A DNA stretch of 64,000 bases, taken from the NCBI GenBank assembly GCA_044507775.1, contig JBIQIY010000018.1, positions 1 to 64,000 on the forward strand, in the 5' to 3' direction. Positions 9,770 to 18,750 of the stretch are shown piece after piece. Within the stretch, counting starts at the first letter, position 1; every line of letters begins with the position of its first letter. A program made the translations under genes and the position numbers. The DNA is from Chryseosolibacter sp044507775. GTDB taxonomy: Bacteria > Bacteroidota > Bacteroidia > Cytophagales > Cyclobacteriaceae. The notes under the pieces were generated by a model, which was given only the letters and a program-made list of their open reading frames with translations, made no database searches and was not told the origin of the DNA.

Positions 9770-10789
9770 ATGGATGCCAGTGTTAAGAAAATTATGACGG
9801 ATCTTGCCAGCCGGAAATATGCACCGGTGTATTTCCTGCAGGGCGAGGAGTCGTTCTATATAGACCTCATCTCAAACTACATTGAGGAAAATGCGCTATC
9901 GCCTGCCGATAAGAGCTTCAACCAGGTCATCGTTTACGGAAAAGATGCGGGGGTGGCGGACATTCTCACGCATGCCCGCAGGTTCCCCATGATGGCTGAA
10001 AGGCAAGTGGTCATCGTAAAAGAAGCTCAGGAAGTTCAGGATCTCACGAAAGAGAACGGGACAAAGCTCTTGCTGGATTACTTCAAGAATCCTTCGCCCA
10101 CTACCATCCTCGTCTTTTGTCACAAGCACAAAAGCCTGGATAAGCGGAAAGAGCTCGGAAAAAAGATTGATCAGCTCACGACTGCGGTAAATTGCAAGAA
10201 GATTTACGATAACCAGCTTCCGGAATTCGTCGCCGGGTATGCGCACGAAAAGAAGATATCTATTGACGACCGGGCCGTTATGGCCCTGTGCGAATACGTT
10301 GGGAACGATCTCCACAGGCTGACCAACGAACTCGACAAACTTGTAATCGCATCGAAAGGGGGTGCCATCACAGTGGAACACGTCATGAGTGGCGTAGGAG
10401 TCAGCAAGGAGTACAATATTTTCGAGCTGCAGAAGGCAATCATCCGGAAAGATACCCTGCTTGCCAACCAGATCGTAAACTACTTTGAGGCCAATACGAG
10501 GAAGAATTCCCCAATTCCCGTGGTGGCGTTTTTGTATTCCTTCTTCAGCAAGTTGCTCGCCGCCTCCCAGTGTTCGGATAAATCCGACCGGGGTCTGGTA
10601 ACTGCGTTGAAAATAAGTCCCTATGCGGCGAAGGATTATGTTTCAGCCCTGCGCGGGTATCCGACGGAAAAGATCATCCAGACGATATCATCCCTGAAAG
10701 AAGCGGACCTGAAACTGAAGGGGGTCAATTCGGGTTCAGATACCGAGGGGCAGATCCTGCGCGAGCTCATCTACCGGATCGTTTATTAA
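9770..10789 (+). CDS. holA: DNA polymerase III subunit delta
   Basis: At 339 residues this matches the family's usual length. The N-terminus (YAPVYFLQGEESFYID) is the typical HolA start, followed by a degenerate P-loop-less AAA+ domain and the C-terminal helical domain with LSKLLAASQ-like and LKEADLKLKG-like motifs. It is the wrench of the clamp loader, opening the beta sliding clamp during replication. Only 3 bp separate it from the rhomboid gene upstream. Nothing is unusual. Confidence 0.95.
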   Translation: MDASVKKIMTDLASRKYAPVYFLQGEESFYIDLISNYIEENALSPADKSFNQVIVYGKDAGVADILTHARRFPMMAERQVVIVKEAQEVQDLTKENGTKLLLDYFKNPSPTTILVFCHKHKSLDKRKELGKKIDQLTTAVNCKKIYDNQLPEFVAGYAHEKKISIDDRAVMALCEYVGNDLHRLTNELDKLVIASKGGAITVEHVMSGVGVSKEYNIFELQKAIIRKDTLLANQIVNYFEANTRKNSPIPVVAFLYSFFSKLLAASQCSDKSDRGLVTALKISPYAAKDYVSALRGYPTEKIIQTISSLKEADLKLKGVNSGSDTEGQILRELIYRIVY

Positions 10790-10872
10790 TTAAGCAGGAC
10801 TTTTCATTACTTTGGTCCTTGTTTTGCAATAATTCACGGTCGTCGCAGTTTTTAATCAAAACTTTTTCATTC

Positions 10873-13800
10873 GTGAGGATACTCATCTTTTCCATTTGTC
10901 TTTGTTTGTCGTGCGGCGTGGCCCTTGGCCAGCATCAGCTTTCGCAGACCAAGGCCGAGCGGCTTTACCAGAAGGGCTCTGAATTGGTCGTTCATCAGAA
11001 TTTCGGCGCCGCCCGTAAGGTATTTGCCGATTTCCTGGACGAGGCTTCTCCGACCGACCCGCGTAGGGGAGAAGCCGAATATTACGTCGCCTTCAGCGCC
11101 CTCAACCTCAACCACTCGGATGGAGAAAAGCTCATCGACCAATATATAGCCCGTTATCCGTCGACTCCCAAAGCGGCGACGGCATACTATGACCTGGCCT
11201 TGTTCTTCTACAACGACAACAAGTTCACCAAAGCCACACAGTACTTCAAGAAAGTCGACTTTCCGGCGTTGACACAGGCACAGCAAAACGAAGGTCATTT
11301 CAAGTGGGGGTACAGTTACTTCAACCAAAAGCAACTGGAGCCTGCGCTGGAACAATTTAATTTTGTCAAGAACCAGAGCAATGCTTATTCGCCGGCTGCG
11401 AATTATTACGCCGGATTTATTGAATACTCGAACGGGATGTATGCTGAAGCCTTGGCCGATTTGAAAAAAGCCGAAACAAATTCGTCTTATGCCTCGATCG
11501 TGCCTTATCTGATCGCAAACGTTTATTACAAGCAAAAGCGCTACGACGAACTGTTGACCTACACTGCAGCGCTGAAAAACAGAACCGGTCTGCAAAACAC
11601 GCGAGAGATAGCCATGCTGACGGCCGAAGCGCACTATTTTAAGGGTGATTATGAGAAGGCTGCGGTCGCATACGAAGAGTTCCTCCAGAATAACCCTTCG
11701 GCGGCGGACGGCAGCCTGTTGTTTCGCGCCGGATATTCCAATTATGCATTGAACAAACCGGATAAAGCGATTGCGTATTTGAGCAAATCCGCTGCAACCC
11801 GGGATTCCGTCAGCTTTTACGCATCTTACTACCTCGGAATCACCTACCTGAAAACGGGAGAAAAACCCCTTGCTTTGAATGCCTTTGACTATTCGCGCCG
11901 CGCGCCTAAAGACGAAAAGCTCGCGGAAGAGGCCACATTCCAGTTCGCCAAAGTCGCCTACGACATCGGCCGTACGGATCAGGCGGTAAATGAGCTCGAA
12001 AAATTCCTGACCACGTTCCGCAGCAGTAGCCGCGCAAACGAGGTAAAAGAACTGCTCGCACAGGCGTACGTCAACGGAAATAACTTCAACAAGGCGATCG
12101 AATACATCGAAAGCCTCCCCACGAAAAACCCACAGGTGCAGGCCGCCTACCAGAAGGCAACGTACTTGCTGGGCGCAGAGTTGTTCAACAAGAATAACTA
12201 TGACGAAGCAATCACACTTTTTGAAAAGTCCCTGGGGTATCCCCGCGATCCCGCGTACGTGGCGCTCGCCAGTTTTTGGGCCGGCGAATGTTATTCCCTG
12301 AAGCAAAGACCCGAACAGGCAATCCGGCATTACCAGAAAGTGATTTCCCTGGGAACGCAGGCCGAAGTCGGCCTCACGGCTCAAAGCCGGTATGGTATGG
12401 GTTATGCATATTTCGCGATGAAGGATTACAACCGCGCGCTATCCAGCTTCCGGGAGTTTACGGCGGGCGCAGGGCGAAATAACCCGAATTACGTCGACGG
12501 CCTGATCCGGTTGGGCGACTGTTACTATGTTAATAAACAATACGATGTGGCACTGACGACATACAACAATGCCCGCAACATAGGCTCTCCCGATAACGAC
12601 TACATCTTGCTGCAGACCGGAATGATCAACGGCATCCGGCAGAATTACACGGAGTCGCGCAACCACTTCACGGCTTTGATCACGAACTATCCCAAGTCCC
12701 CCTACCGGGATGAGGCTCTTTTCCAGCGGGCCCAGTTCGAAATTGAGCAAGGCCACTATCAGGCCTCTATCGACGGCCTGTCCCAGTTGATACGGGAAGG
12801 TTCGAATTCAAGCTTTCTGCCTTATGCATACATGCGGCGTGCATCGTCGTACTACAACCTGAAGCAATACGACAAGACCATCGCAGACTACGCCGCTGTC
12901 GTCAGGCAGTTCCCCAATCATCCCGCCGCCCAGGATGCGCTTCTGCCTTTGCAGGACGCCTTGACACAAGTGGGGCGTGCAAATGAGTTCGATAATTACC
13001 TCAGCGCATTCAAGCGCGCCAATCCTGACAACCAGGGACTGGAGGCCATCGAGTTTGAAACGGCGAAGAACGCATTCTTCGGTCAGCAATACTCCACTGC
13101 AGTCGCCACGTTCACCAACTTTATCAACACCTACACACAGAGCAGTCGCCTGCAGGAGGCGCGCTACTACGTCGCCGAGTCTTACTATCGCATGAAAGAG
13201 TTTTCGAAGGCTTTGCCGCTCTACGAAGCGCTGTCCCAGGACAAGAATTTCAACATGGGAAGCCGTGTTGTCGGACGCGCCGCTGAAATACATTTCCGCG
13301 ATGGGCGCTATTCATCCGCTATCAACTACTATCACCGCCTCGAAACACTGGCAGGGAACAAAGCGGAGCAATATAACGCGTGGGCAGGCCTCATGGATTC
13401 GTTCTTTATGCTTCAGCAATACGACTCGTCGGATGTTTACGCGCAAACCATCCTTGAACGCGGCGCTATCAATGCCGGTGGACAGAACAAGGCATCTTTA
13501 TACCTGGGCAAAAGCGCTTTCCGCCGGGGAGATTTCGAGACCGCCAAGGACGAATTTCTGAATACGCTCAACACCGCGCGGGATGAGTACGGCGCCGAAG
13601 CCAAGTATATGCTCGCGCAAATTTTCCATCAGCAAAAGGATTACAAGCAGAGTTACGAAACGCTGCTAAGCCTGACCGAGGACTTTGCTGCGTATGACGA
13701 ATGGGTTGGCAAGGCTTATTTGCTCATGGCCGACAATTTTCTCGCTACGGACGAAGTTTTCCAGGCACGGGCGACGCTGCAGTCGCTGGTGGATAACTTT

Positions 13801-13920
13801 CCGCTTCAATCTATCAAGGACGCAGCAAGTAGCAAGCTGAAGGAGATCGACCGGATGGAAGCGGACAAGAAGAAACGCCTTGAGTCAGATACGCTGCAGG
13901 CCGATACCCTCTCAAACTAA
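10873..13920 (+). CDS. Large periplasmic TPR protein of the Tol/Ton-like envelope cluster
   Basis: I place the start at GTG 10873, which gives a clean signal peptide (MRILIFSICLCL...GVALGQ). An in-frame TTG at 10819 would add 18 unlikely residues. About 1,015 residues are almost entirely tandem tetratricopeptide repeats (for example AATAYYDLALFFYNDNKF). The C-terminus is charged. It probably lies in the periplasm as a protein-binding solenoid. It is followed 9 bp later by a barrel protein and then by SPOR, TolQ, TolR and TonB-like genes; its position suggests a role like CpoB/YbgF, the TPR partner of Tol-Pal, although it is far larger. The role is inferred; the TPR assignment is secure. Confidence 0.88.
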   Translation: MRILIFSICLCLSCGVALGQHQLSQTKAERLYQKGSELVVHQNFGAARKVFADFLDEASPTDPRRGEAEYYVAFSALNLNHSDGEKLIDQYIARYPSTPKAATAYYDLALFFYNDNKFTKATQYFKKVDFPALTQAQQNEGHFKWGYSYFNQKQLEPALEQFNFVKNQSNAYSPAANYYAGFIEYSNGMYAEALADLKKAETNSSYASIVPYLIANVYYKQKRYDELLTYTAALKNRTGLQNTREIAMLTAEAHYFKGDYEKAAVAYEEFLQNNPSAADGSLLFRAGYSNYALNKPDKAIAYLSKSAATRDSVSFYASYYLGITYLKTGEKPLALNAFDYSRRAPKDEKLAEEATFQFAKVAYDIGRTDQAVNELEKFLTTFRSSSRANEVKELLAQAYVNGNNFNKAIEYIESLPTKNPQVQAAYQKATYLLGAELFNKNNYDEAITLFEKSLGYPRDPAYVALASFWAGECYSLKQRPEQAIRHYQKVISLGTQAEVGLTAQSRYGMGYAYFAMKDYNRALSSFREFTAGAGRNNPNYVDGLIRLGDCYYVNKQYDVALTTYNNARNIGSPDNDYILLQTGMINGIRQNYTESRNHFTALITNYPKSPYRDEALFQRAQFEIEQGHYQASIDGLSQLIREGSNSSFLPYAYMRRASSYYNLKQYDKTIADYAAVVRQFPNHPAAQDALLPLQDALTQVGRANEFDNYLSAFKRANPDNQGLEAIEFETAKNAFFGQQYSTAVATFTNFINTYTQSSRLQEARYYVAESYYRMKEFSKALPLYEALSQDKNFNMGSRVVGRAAEIHFRDGRYSSAINYYHRLETLAGNKAEQYNAWAGLMDSFFMLQQYDSSDVYAQTILERGAINAGGQNKASLYLGKSAFRRGDFETAKDEFLNTLNTARDEYGAEAKYMLAQIFHQQKDYKQSYETLLSLTEDFAAYDEWVGKAYLLMADNFLATDEVFQARATLQSLVDNFPLQSIKDAASSKLKEIDRMEADKKKRLESDTLQADTLSN

Positions 13921-13929
13921 CGCTGACGG

Positions 13930-15588
13930 ATGAATGAATATATGACCAGGATCATGAGAATAGTTTTTCTGTTTGTTTTTGTCGTGCTGGCCATGGCCAC
14001 GGGATTCGCGCAGGATCAACGCAGTACCGATCTTGAAGATGTCGAGATCAAAATCATTGAGGAGCGGGAGATCACCTTGCCTCCGGCTACGCGAAGGTTC
14101 GAGAAAGTACCTCCGCGTCCCGCTGAGACGTCCCGGCCAACGTTTTCCTATGAATTTACGCCGTTTGCCTTTCAGGCCGCACAGATCAATCCCGCGATCC
14201 GACCGCTGAAGCTGAAGCAGGAAAATCCGTCCGATATTTTCGGGGGTTATCTTAGCGGGGGATACGGCAACTACTCTTCTCCTTATCTGGAGGGGTTCGT
14301 CAATTCCCGAAGAGACCGCAACAAGCTGATCGGGGCGCACGCCTTCCATCGCAGTTCCGGTAAGGGTCCCGTTGACGAGAAGAATTCGGCAAGCGGAGCC
14401 TCTGGCATATCTCTGTTCGGCAAGGCCTTCAGCGATTTTATTTCGCTTTCCGCGGAAGCGGGCTACGAAAACCGTTTTACACACTTTTATGGTTATCCGT
14501 CGGGCACGGAAAAAGATGCCGACGACATCCGTCAAGCCTATAACGTCTTCAGCCTGAAAGGAGAGCTTTCGAATACCCGGAATACTGCCTTTACCTGGCA
14601 ACTCGGCGCCGGATTCAGCTACCTTGCGGACCATTATGATGCGCGGGAATCCGAAGCGGATTTTGACTTCAATTCTGCTTATGAATTGAACGACGAGTCT
14701 GCAATTGCCGTGAAGGCCGACTATTCACTGATAAGTCGAAAAGACTCTTTGGTAAAACTCACTCCGAGGAGTCTGTTTTCCGTTAACCCGCGGTACGAGT
14801 TTTCACCCGTCGAGGGACTCAAACTCAGCGCGGGTATTGTGGCTGCATTTGAAAATGACAGTTTGAGTAAAGACGTCCACGCTTACCCCGATCTGCGGGC
14901 ATCCTACCCGTTGACCCCTTCTGTTGACGTGACCGCTTCGCTTTCCGGAGGGATCGAAAAGGTGTCGCTGCGCAGCCTTTCGAACGAGAATATGTGGCTG
15001 GCTGCCAACATTCCCGTCTTTCACACAAACAAGTTACTGGACCTGCAGGCGGCGTTGCACACAAAGATCGGCAACAAGGTGGCCGTGAACGGCGGATTTT
15101 CTCTTGCGTCGCTCAAGCACCTGTACTTCTTCCGAAACCTGGATTCAGATCCATCTCGTTTTACTGTGGAGTATGATGATGTGACGAGCCGGACTAATTT
15201 TTTCGCCTCCCTCTCTTTCGCTCAGACCGAGACTTTCAAATTCATGATCCGCGGCGACGTGTACGGTTACAGCACCGACATTGAGGAGGCCTGGCATCGG
15301 CCCACGTACAAAGTAACAGGCGAGACGTCGTTGAATGTATCCGACAAGTTTTTGCTCGACGTCAAGCTGATTTCACAGGGGGGAATGAAGGCGTTCGACC
15401 CCGTCGCAGATGCACAGGTAAAGCTGGACCCGGCGTTTGATCTGAATGTGCGCACCGAATACCTTTTCTCAGGGACTGTTTCGATTTTTGGAGAGTTTAA
15501 CAATATCACTTCCTCGGAGTATCCGTTGTTTCTGAACTACCCGGTAAGAGGATTCCAGGCGCTCGCGGGTTTCACCTGGAGCTTCTGA
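13930..15588 (+). CDS. Outer-membrane beta-barrel protein (TonB-dependent-receptor-like barrel without plug)
   Basis: 552 residues with an N-terminal signal peptide ending near GFAQ. ATG codons at 13942 and 13954 are equally good starts; 13954 gives the tightest signal peptide. The body is rich in alternating beta strands (GGYLSGGYGNYSSPYLEG and similar) and ends in Phe (GFTWSF), as outer-membrane barrels do. There is no obvious plug domain or TonB box, and it is short for a full receptor. It follows the TPR gene by 9 bp, so the two proteins are probably made together. It may anchor the TPR protein or be energised by the TonB-like protein downstream (inference). Confidence 0.8.
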   Translation: MNEYMTRIMRIVFLFVFVVLAMATGFAQDQRSTDLEDVEIKIIEEREITLPPATRRFEKVPPRPAETSRPTFSYEFTPFAFQAAQINPAIRPLKLKQENPSDIFGGYLSGGYGNYSSPYLEGFVNSRRDRNKLIGAHAFHRSSGKGPVDEKNSASGASGISLFGKAFSDFISLSAEAGYENRFTHFYGYPSGTEKDADDIRQAYNVFSLKGELSNTRNTAFTWQLGAGFSYLADHYDARESEADFDFNSAYELNDESAIAVKADYSLISRKDSLVKLTPRSLFSVNPRYEFSPVEGLKLSAGIVAAFENDSLSKDVHAYPDLRASYPLTPSVDVTASLSGGIEKVSLRSLSNENMWLAANIPVFHTNKLLDLQAALHTKIGNKVAVNGGFSLASLKHLYFFRNLDSDPSRFTVEYDDVTSRTNFFASLSFAQTETFKFMIRGDVYGYSTDIEEAWHRPTYKVTGETSLNVSDKFLLDVKLISQGGMKAFDPVADAQVKLDPAFDLNVRTEYLFSGTVSIFGEFNNITSSEYPLFLNYPVRGFQALAGFTWSF

Positions 15589-15600
15589 CAAGGGGCGATG

Positions 15601-15631
15601 TTTGTAAGGCTCGGAAATTCGTTTATTTTTG
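15601..15631 (+). promoter_or_regulatory. Bacteroidota-type promoter for the SPOR-TolQ-TolR-TonB operon
   Basis: TTTG (15601-15604), a spacer of exactly 19 bp, then TATTTTTG (15624-15631), a full match to TTTG-N19-TAnnTTTG. The SPOR gene starts 35 bp further on. This splits the cluster into two transcription units: TPR-barrel, and SPOR onward. Confidence 0.65.
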
Positions 15632-15665
15632 TATGTTAAACACACACGCGAACCCCTGACTAAAA

Positions 15666-16436
15666 ATGGCAAGGAGAAAAAAAACTGACGATCAGCCGGA
15701 CGAGAACGCCGATCAGAACGCTGGTAATGACGACACCTTTGGTCTCCCCGAAATCGAATATGAACCGATCAACCGGGACACGACTCCCCCGCCTGAAGAA
15801 AGAACTCCCGAACCGGAAGAGACTCATCAATCTGAATATACGGAAGAGCAACCCATAACCCATACTACTATGGAGAGAGACGAAGTTCGCCAGAATGAAT
15901 ACAACACGACCTACTACAACGACGAGGACGAAGGCAATTCACCCTGGCCCAAGATTCTCGGAATTGTTTTCCTTCTTCTCCTCATCGGCGCCGGCGCATG
16001 GTATTTTGGATGGAAGCGACCGCAGGACAACGCCGCCCAAATGGAACTTCAAAAACGCGAAGAGGCCCGCATGGACTCCGCTCGTCAGGCGCAGGCGGCG
16101 CGCGATGCCGAGCTGGCGCGTGTTGCGGAAGAGAACCGACGTCAAGCCGATTCACTTGTTTCCGCAACTCCTGCTGTTGGAACAATTGAGACACTAACCG
16201 CGCGAACGGGACGTTATTATGTCGTGATCGCCAGCGCCATCGATGGTGATCTGCTGATGGATTATGCCAAGAAGCTCAGTGCGAAGGGCGTTAGTGCCAA
16301 GATCATTGCTCCTTACGGAAATGTGAAGTTCCACCGGCTGACCGTAGCCGAAGGAGACACATTTGCTTCCACGCAGCAAACAGCGGATCAGCTTAAGTCA
16401 GAATACAACGAAGGCGCATGGGTGATCAAATACTGA
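15666..16436 (+). CDS. Bitopic membrane protein with C-terminal SPOR domain
   Basis: 256 residues. The N-terminal ~95 residues are acidic, Pro/Glu-rich and probably disordered in the cytoplasm. One transmembrane helix follows (about 96-115, ILGIVFLLLLIGAG). Next is an Ala/Arg/Glu-rich coiled coil (about 122-165). The C-terminal ~75 residues (RYYVVIASAIDGDLLMDYAKKL) form a SPOR domain, which in known cases binds denuded glycan strands at division septa. This is the FtsN/DedD layout. It is the first gene after a good promoter and precedes tolQ-like, so it may target the Tol/Ton-like motor to the septum (inference). Confidence 0.87.
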   Translation: MARRKKTDDQPDENADQNAGNDDTFGLPEIEYEPINRDTTPPPEERTPEPEETHQSEYTEEQPITHTTMERDEVRQNEYNTTYYNDEDEGNSPWPKILGIVFLLLLIGAGAWYFGWKRPQDNAAQMELQKREEARMDSARQAQAARDAELARVAEENRRQADSLVSATPAVGTIETLTARTGRYYVVIASAIDGDLLMDYAKKLSAKGVSAKIIAPYGNVKFHRLTVAEGDTFASTQQTADQLKSEYNEGAWVIKY

Positions 16437-16467
16437 TTTTTACGTCTTAATTTTTTAAACTTCCTGA

Positions 16468-17139
16468 ATGATCCTTCTGCAAGTCGTTACAGACACCACT
16501 TCTCTAGAAAGCCTGGACGAATCAATCTCAGTACTGGACCTCGCCATCAAAGGCGGCTTCATGATGGTGCCGATATTTATCCTTTCGGTGATTGCCATCT
16601 ACCTCTTCTTCGAGCGCCTGACGATTATCAACAAAGCAAACCAAAGCCCGGATGCTTTTATGAGCCGGGTGAAAGAGCTTGTTCTGCGTGGAGATATCAA
16701 CGGGGCAAAGTTGCTCTGTGCACAGCAGGACAGCCCGGTCGGAAGGATGATCCAGAAAGGACTGTCGCGAATCGGAAGTCCGCTGAAAAATATCGAGGCA
16801 TCCATCGAGAACGTTGGCAAGCTTGAGATCTTCAAGCTGGAAAAGAACCTTTCGTCGATCGCTACCATCGCAGGTGCGGCGCCCATGATGGGATTCCTCG
16901 GCACGGTAATTGGAATGGTGCAGGCGTTTATCGCCATAGCCCAGGAAGAGGGATCCGTGAGTCCAAAGCTCCTGTCATCGGGTATCTATACTGCCATGAT
17001 CACCACGGTTGCCGGATTGATCGTTGGTATTATGGCTTACCTGGCTTATAATTTCCTTGTAACCCGGGTGCAAAAAGTGGTGCACAAGATGGAGTACACA
17101 TCCATCGAGTTCATTGATCTGCTGCAGGAACCGCAGTAG
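16468..17139 (+). CDS. MotA/TolQ/ExbB proton channel family protein
   Basis: 223 residues with three membrane segments: near 30-50 (MVPIFILSVIAIYLFFE), 120-145 and 165-190. The family core GAAPMMGFLGTVIGMVQAF is present, and the large loop between helices 1 and 2 is cytoplasmic. With the ExbD/TolR-like product it would form the inner-membrane proton-driven motor. TolQ and ExbB cannot be separated by sequence alone; the SPOR and TPR neighbours favour a Tol-like envelope role. It is followed 33 bp later by the ExbD/TolR gene. Confidence 0.93.
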   Translation: MILLQVVTDTTSLESLDESISVLDLAIKGGFMMVPIFILSVIAIYLFFERLTIINKANQSPDAFMSRVKELVLRGDINGAKLLCAQQDSPVGRMIQKGLSRIGSPLKNIEASIENVGKLEIFKLEKNLSSIATIAGAAPMMGFLGTVIGMVQAFIAIAQEEGSVSPKLLSSGIYTAMITTVAGLIVGIMAYLAYNFLVTRVQKVVHKMEYTSIEFIDLLQEPQ

Positions 17140-17172
17140 CATATTATTTGTTCACAGTCAAACAAGGCGGCC

Positions 17173-17565
17173 ATGAAGTTCAGTTCAAAAAACAGAGTCG
17201 ATCCATCGTTCAGCATGGCTTCCATGACGGACCTGATCTTCCTGTTGCTGATATTTTTTATGCTTACTTCTTCTTTTGTAACGCCGTCGGGCTTGCCGGT
17301 CAATCTTCCGTCGAGCAAGGCGAGTACGATCGAAGTGCAAAAAGTATCTGTGACGGTCACGAAGGATCTTCAGTACTTTGTTAACGACCGGAAGGTATCG
17401 CGGGCCATGCTGGAAGGCGAATTGAAAAGTCTCCTGGGAGGACGCGCCGGATCCGTTGTACTACATATAGACAAGGCAGTCCCCACAGAACATCTCGTGC
17501 ATGTGGCAGGGATTGCTACTTCACTGAATGCGAAAGTAGTCATTGCCACTATACCCGGTAAATAA
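17173..17565 (+). CDS. ExbD/TolR family biopolymer transport protein
   Basis: 130 residues. The single N-terminal membrane helix (SMTDLIFLLLIFFMLTSSFV) carries Asp20, which aligns with the proton-carrying Asp of ExbD and TolR. The periplasmic domain has the usual VSVTVTKDLQYFVN and VVLHIDKAVPTEHLVHV elements. It works with the TolQ/ExbB-like protein and energises the TonB/TolA-like protein encoded 5 bp downstream. Start and length fit the family. Confidence 0.93.
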   Translation: MKFSSKNRVDPSFSMASMTDLIFLLLIFFMLTSSFVTPSGLPVNLPSSKASTIEVQKVSVTVTKDLQYFVNDRKVSRAMLEGELKSLLGGRAGSVVLHIDKAVPTEHLVHVAGIATSLNAKVVIATIPGK

Positions 17566-17570
17566 TTGCT

Positions 17571-18458
17571 ATGACGGAAACGCAGGAAAAAAAGAATAGG
17601 CAGATTGCCCTGATCACCAGCCTTGGTGTTCATGGCCTGATCATTCTTTTGCTGCTGTTTTTGGTTGCCTGGCGTGCGCCTAATCCTCCGCTGCCGGAAT
17701 TTGGCATCGAATTGAATTTCGGCCTCGACCGACAGGGAAGTGGTGACATTCAGCCTGAAACGCCCGTTGGTGCTGATGAAAGTCAGGTAGAAGAAGAGCC
17801 GGCGCCGGAGGAACTGCCTTTGCCGGAACAGGAGGAAGTGACTCAGGAAGAGGTTATTGAAGAACCGGCTCCCACCGAAACAAAATCAGTGCAACCCGAA
17901 GTAGCACCCCAGGCTGAGAGCCCGGTGGTGGTAGAAGAGAAGAAAGAAGTGAAGCCGGTGGAAAAGCCCCGCGAAAAACCGGTGGAAAAAAAGCCCGAAA
18001 CCAAGCCCGAGGTGAAGGAAGCTCCCAAGGCGGTCTACAAGCCGAACACGACCCCGAGCGATCGAACTGCAGCTGAAAAGGCCGGCACCCCCGGTAGCCA
18101 GGGAGATGACGTAAATAAGTCGGGCGATAAAGGCGATCCGGCTGGCACCCTTGACGCCAAGGCGCTTTACGGTAAGCAAGGCGGTGGTGGCGGAGGCGTG
18201 TCCATGACGGGCTTCGGCACTTTTGGCTATCCGGATATTGCAACGCCACAACTTCCCCACGAATCGAATGGTATTTATGAATTCAAGGTGACGGTCGATG
18301 CGGAGGGATACGTCACGCGCGTCGAGACAGTCCAGCGAGGGCTTAGCCCCGAAGCCGAAAGGAGATTGAAGGCTACCATTCAAAACCTTCAGTTTATCCC
18401 CAAGGGGAATCCGCAATCAGCGGAAGGAACGATCACTTTCAGGGTTGTATCCGAATAA
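17571..18458 (+). CDS. TonB/TolA-like energy transducer
   Basis: 295 residues. One N-terminal membrane helix (about 12-34) contains Ser17 and His21, spaced as in the SxxxH motif that couples TonB to ExbB-ExbD. A long Pro/Glu/Lys-rich spacer (about 60-170) could span the periplasm, followed by a Gly-rich hinge. The C-terminal ~85 residues (GIYEFKVTVDAEGYVTRVE ... TITFRVV) are a TonB C-terminal domain. It is encoded directly after ExbD with a 5-bp gap. Likely partners are the barrel at 13930 or other outer-membrane proteins; a TolA-like role in envelope constriction is the alternative. Confidence 0.9.
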   Translation: MTETQEKKNRQIALITSLGVHGLIILLLLFLVAWRAPNPPLPEFGIELNFGLDRQGSGDIQPETPVGADESQVEEEPAPEELPLPEQEEVTQEEVIEEPAPTETKSVQPEVAPQAESPVVVEEKKEVKPVEKPREKPVEKKPETKPEVKEAPKAVYKPNTTPSDRTAAEKAGTPGSQGDDVNKSGDKGDPAGTLDAKALYGKQGGGGGGVSMTGFGTFGYPDIATPQLPHESNGIYEFKVTVDAEGYVTRVETVQRGLSPEAERRLKATIQNLQFIPKGNPQSAEGTITFRVVSE

Positions 18459-18466
18459 TCAGCAAA

Positions 18467-18682
18467 TTGAGCAATCGGGATTTGCAATACATTGAATTTA
18501 TTCAGGACGTCTTGATTTCCATCCATGAAAATCTGCAGGAATTGAGCGAGCGGAAGGCCTATGCGGAGCCATTCGAGCTAGACCACATTGAGGGCAAGAT
18601 GCAGGCCTACCAGGAAATGCTTTCTATTCTCCGCATGAGCGCCGAATCATTCGGATTGCCGAAGGATGAAATCGGTTTCTGA
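18467..18682 (+). CDS. Small conserved-looking protein between the TonB-like gene and folC
   Basis: 71 residues starting at TTG 18467, 8 bp after the TonB-like stop. There is no signal peptide and no membrane helix; it is mostly helical and charged (DLQYIEFIQDVLISIHENLQ). I do not recognise a family. Reading-frame length, tight spacing and amphipathic composition favour a real gene. It may be a cytoplasmic helical-hairpin protein. Confidence 0.6.
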   Translation: MSNRDLQYIEFIQDVLISIHENLQELSERKAYAEPFELDHIEGKMQAYQEMLSILRMSAESFGLPKDEIGF

Positions 18683-18700
18683 TGCTTTGATGAGTTCATG

Positions 18701-18745
18701 CCTTTTGTACTTCTTAAACCTTTCATACCTTTCGGGTCTTTCATT
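18701..18745. repeat. Degenerate 9-bp tandem array (CCTTTCATA type)
   Basis: Five nonamers lie head to tail just upstream of folC: CCTTTTGTA, CTTCTTAAA, CCTTTCATA, CCTTTCGGG, TCTTTCATT. The stretch has a strong pyrimidine bias on the plus strand. Function is unknown. Confidence 0.5.
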
Positions 18746-18750
18746 CAGGG

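Noticed and set aside
10867..12384. 505-codon open frame on the minus strand
   Set aside because: It lies wholly antisense to the TPR gene, has Cys/Phe/Val/Arg-rich shadow composition and no known motif.
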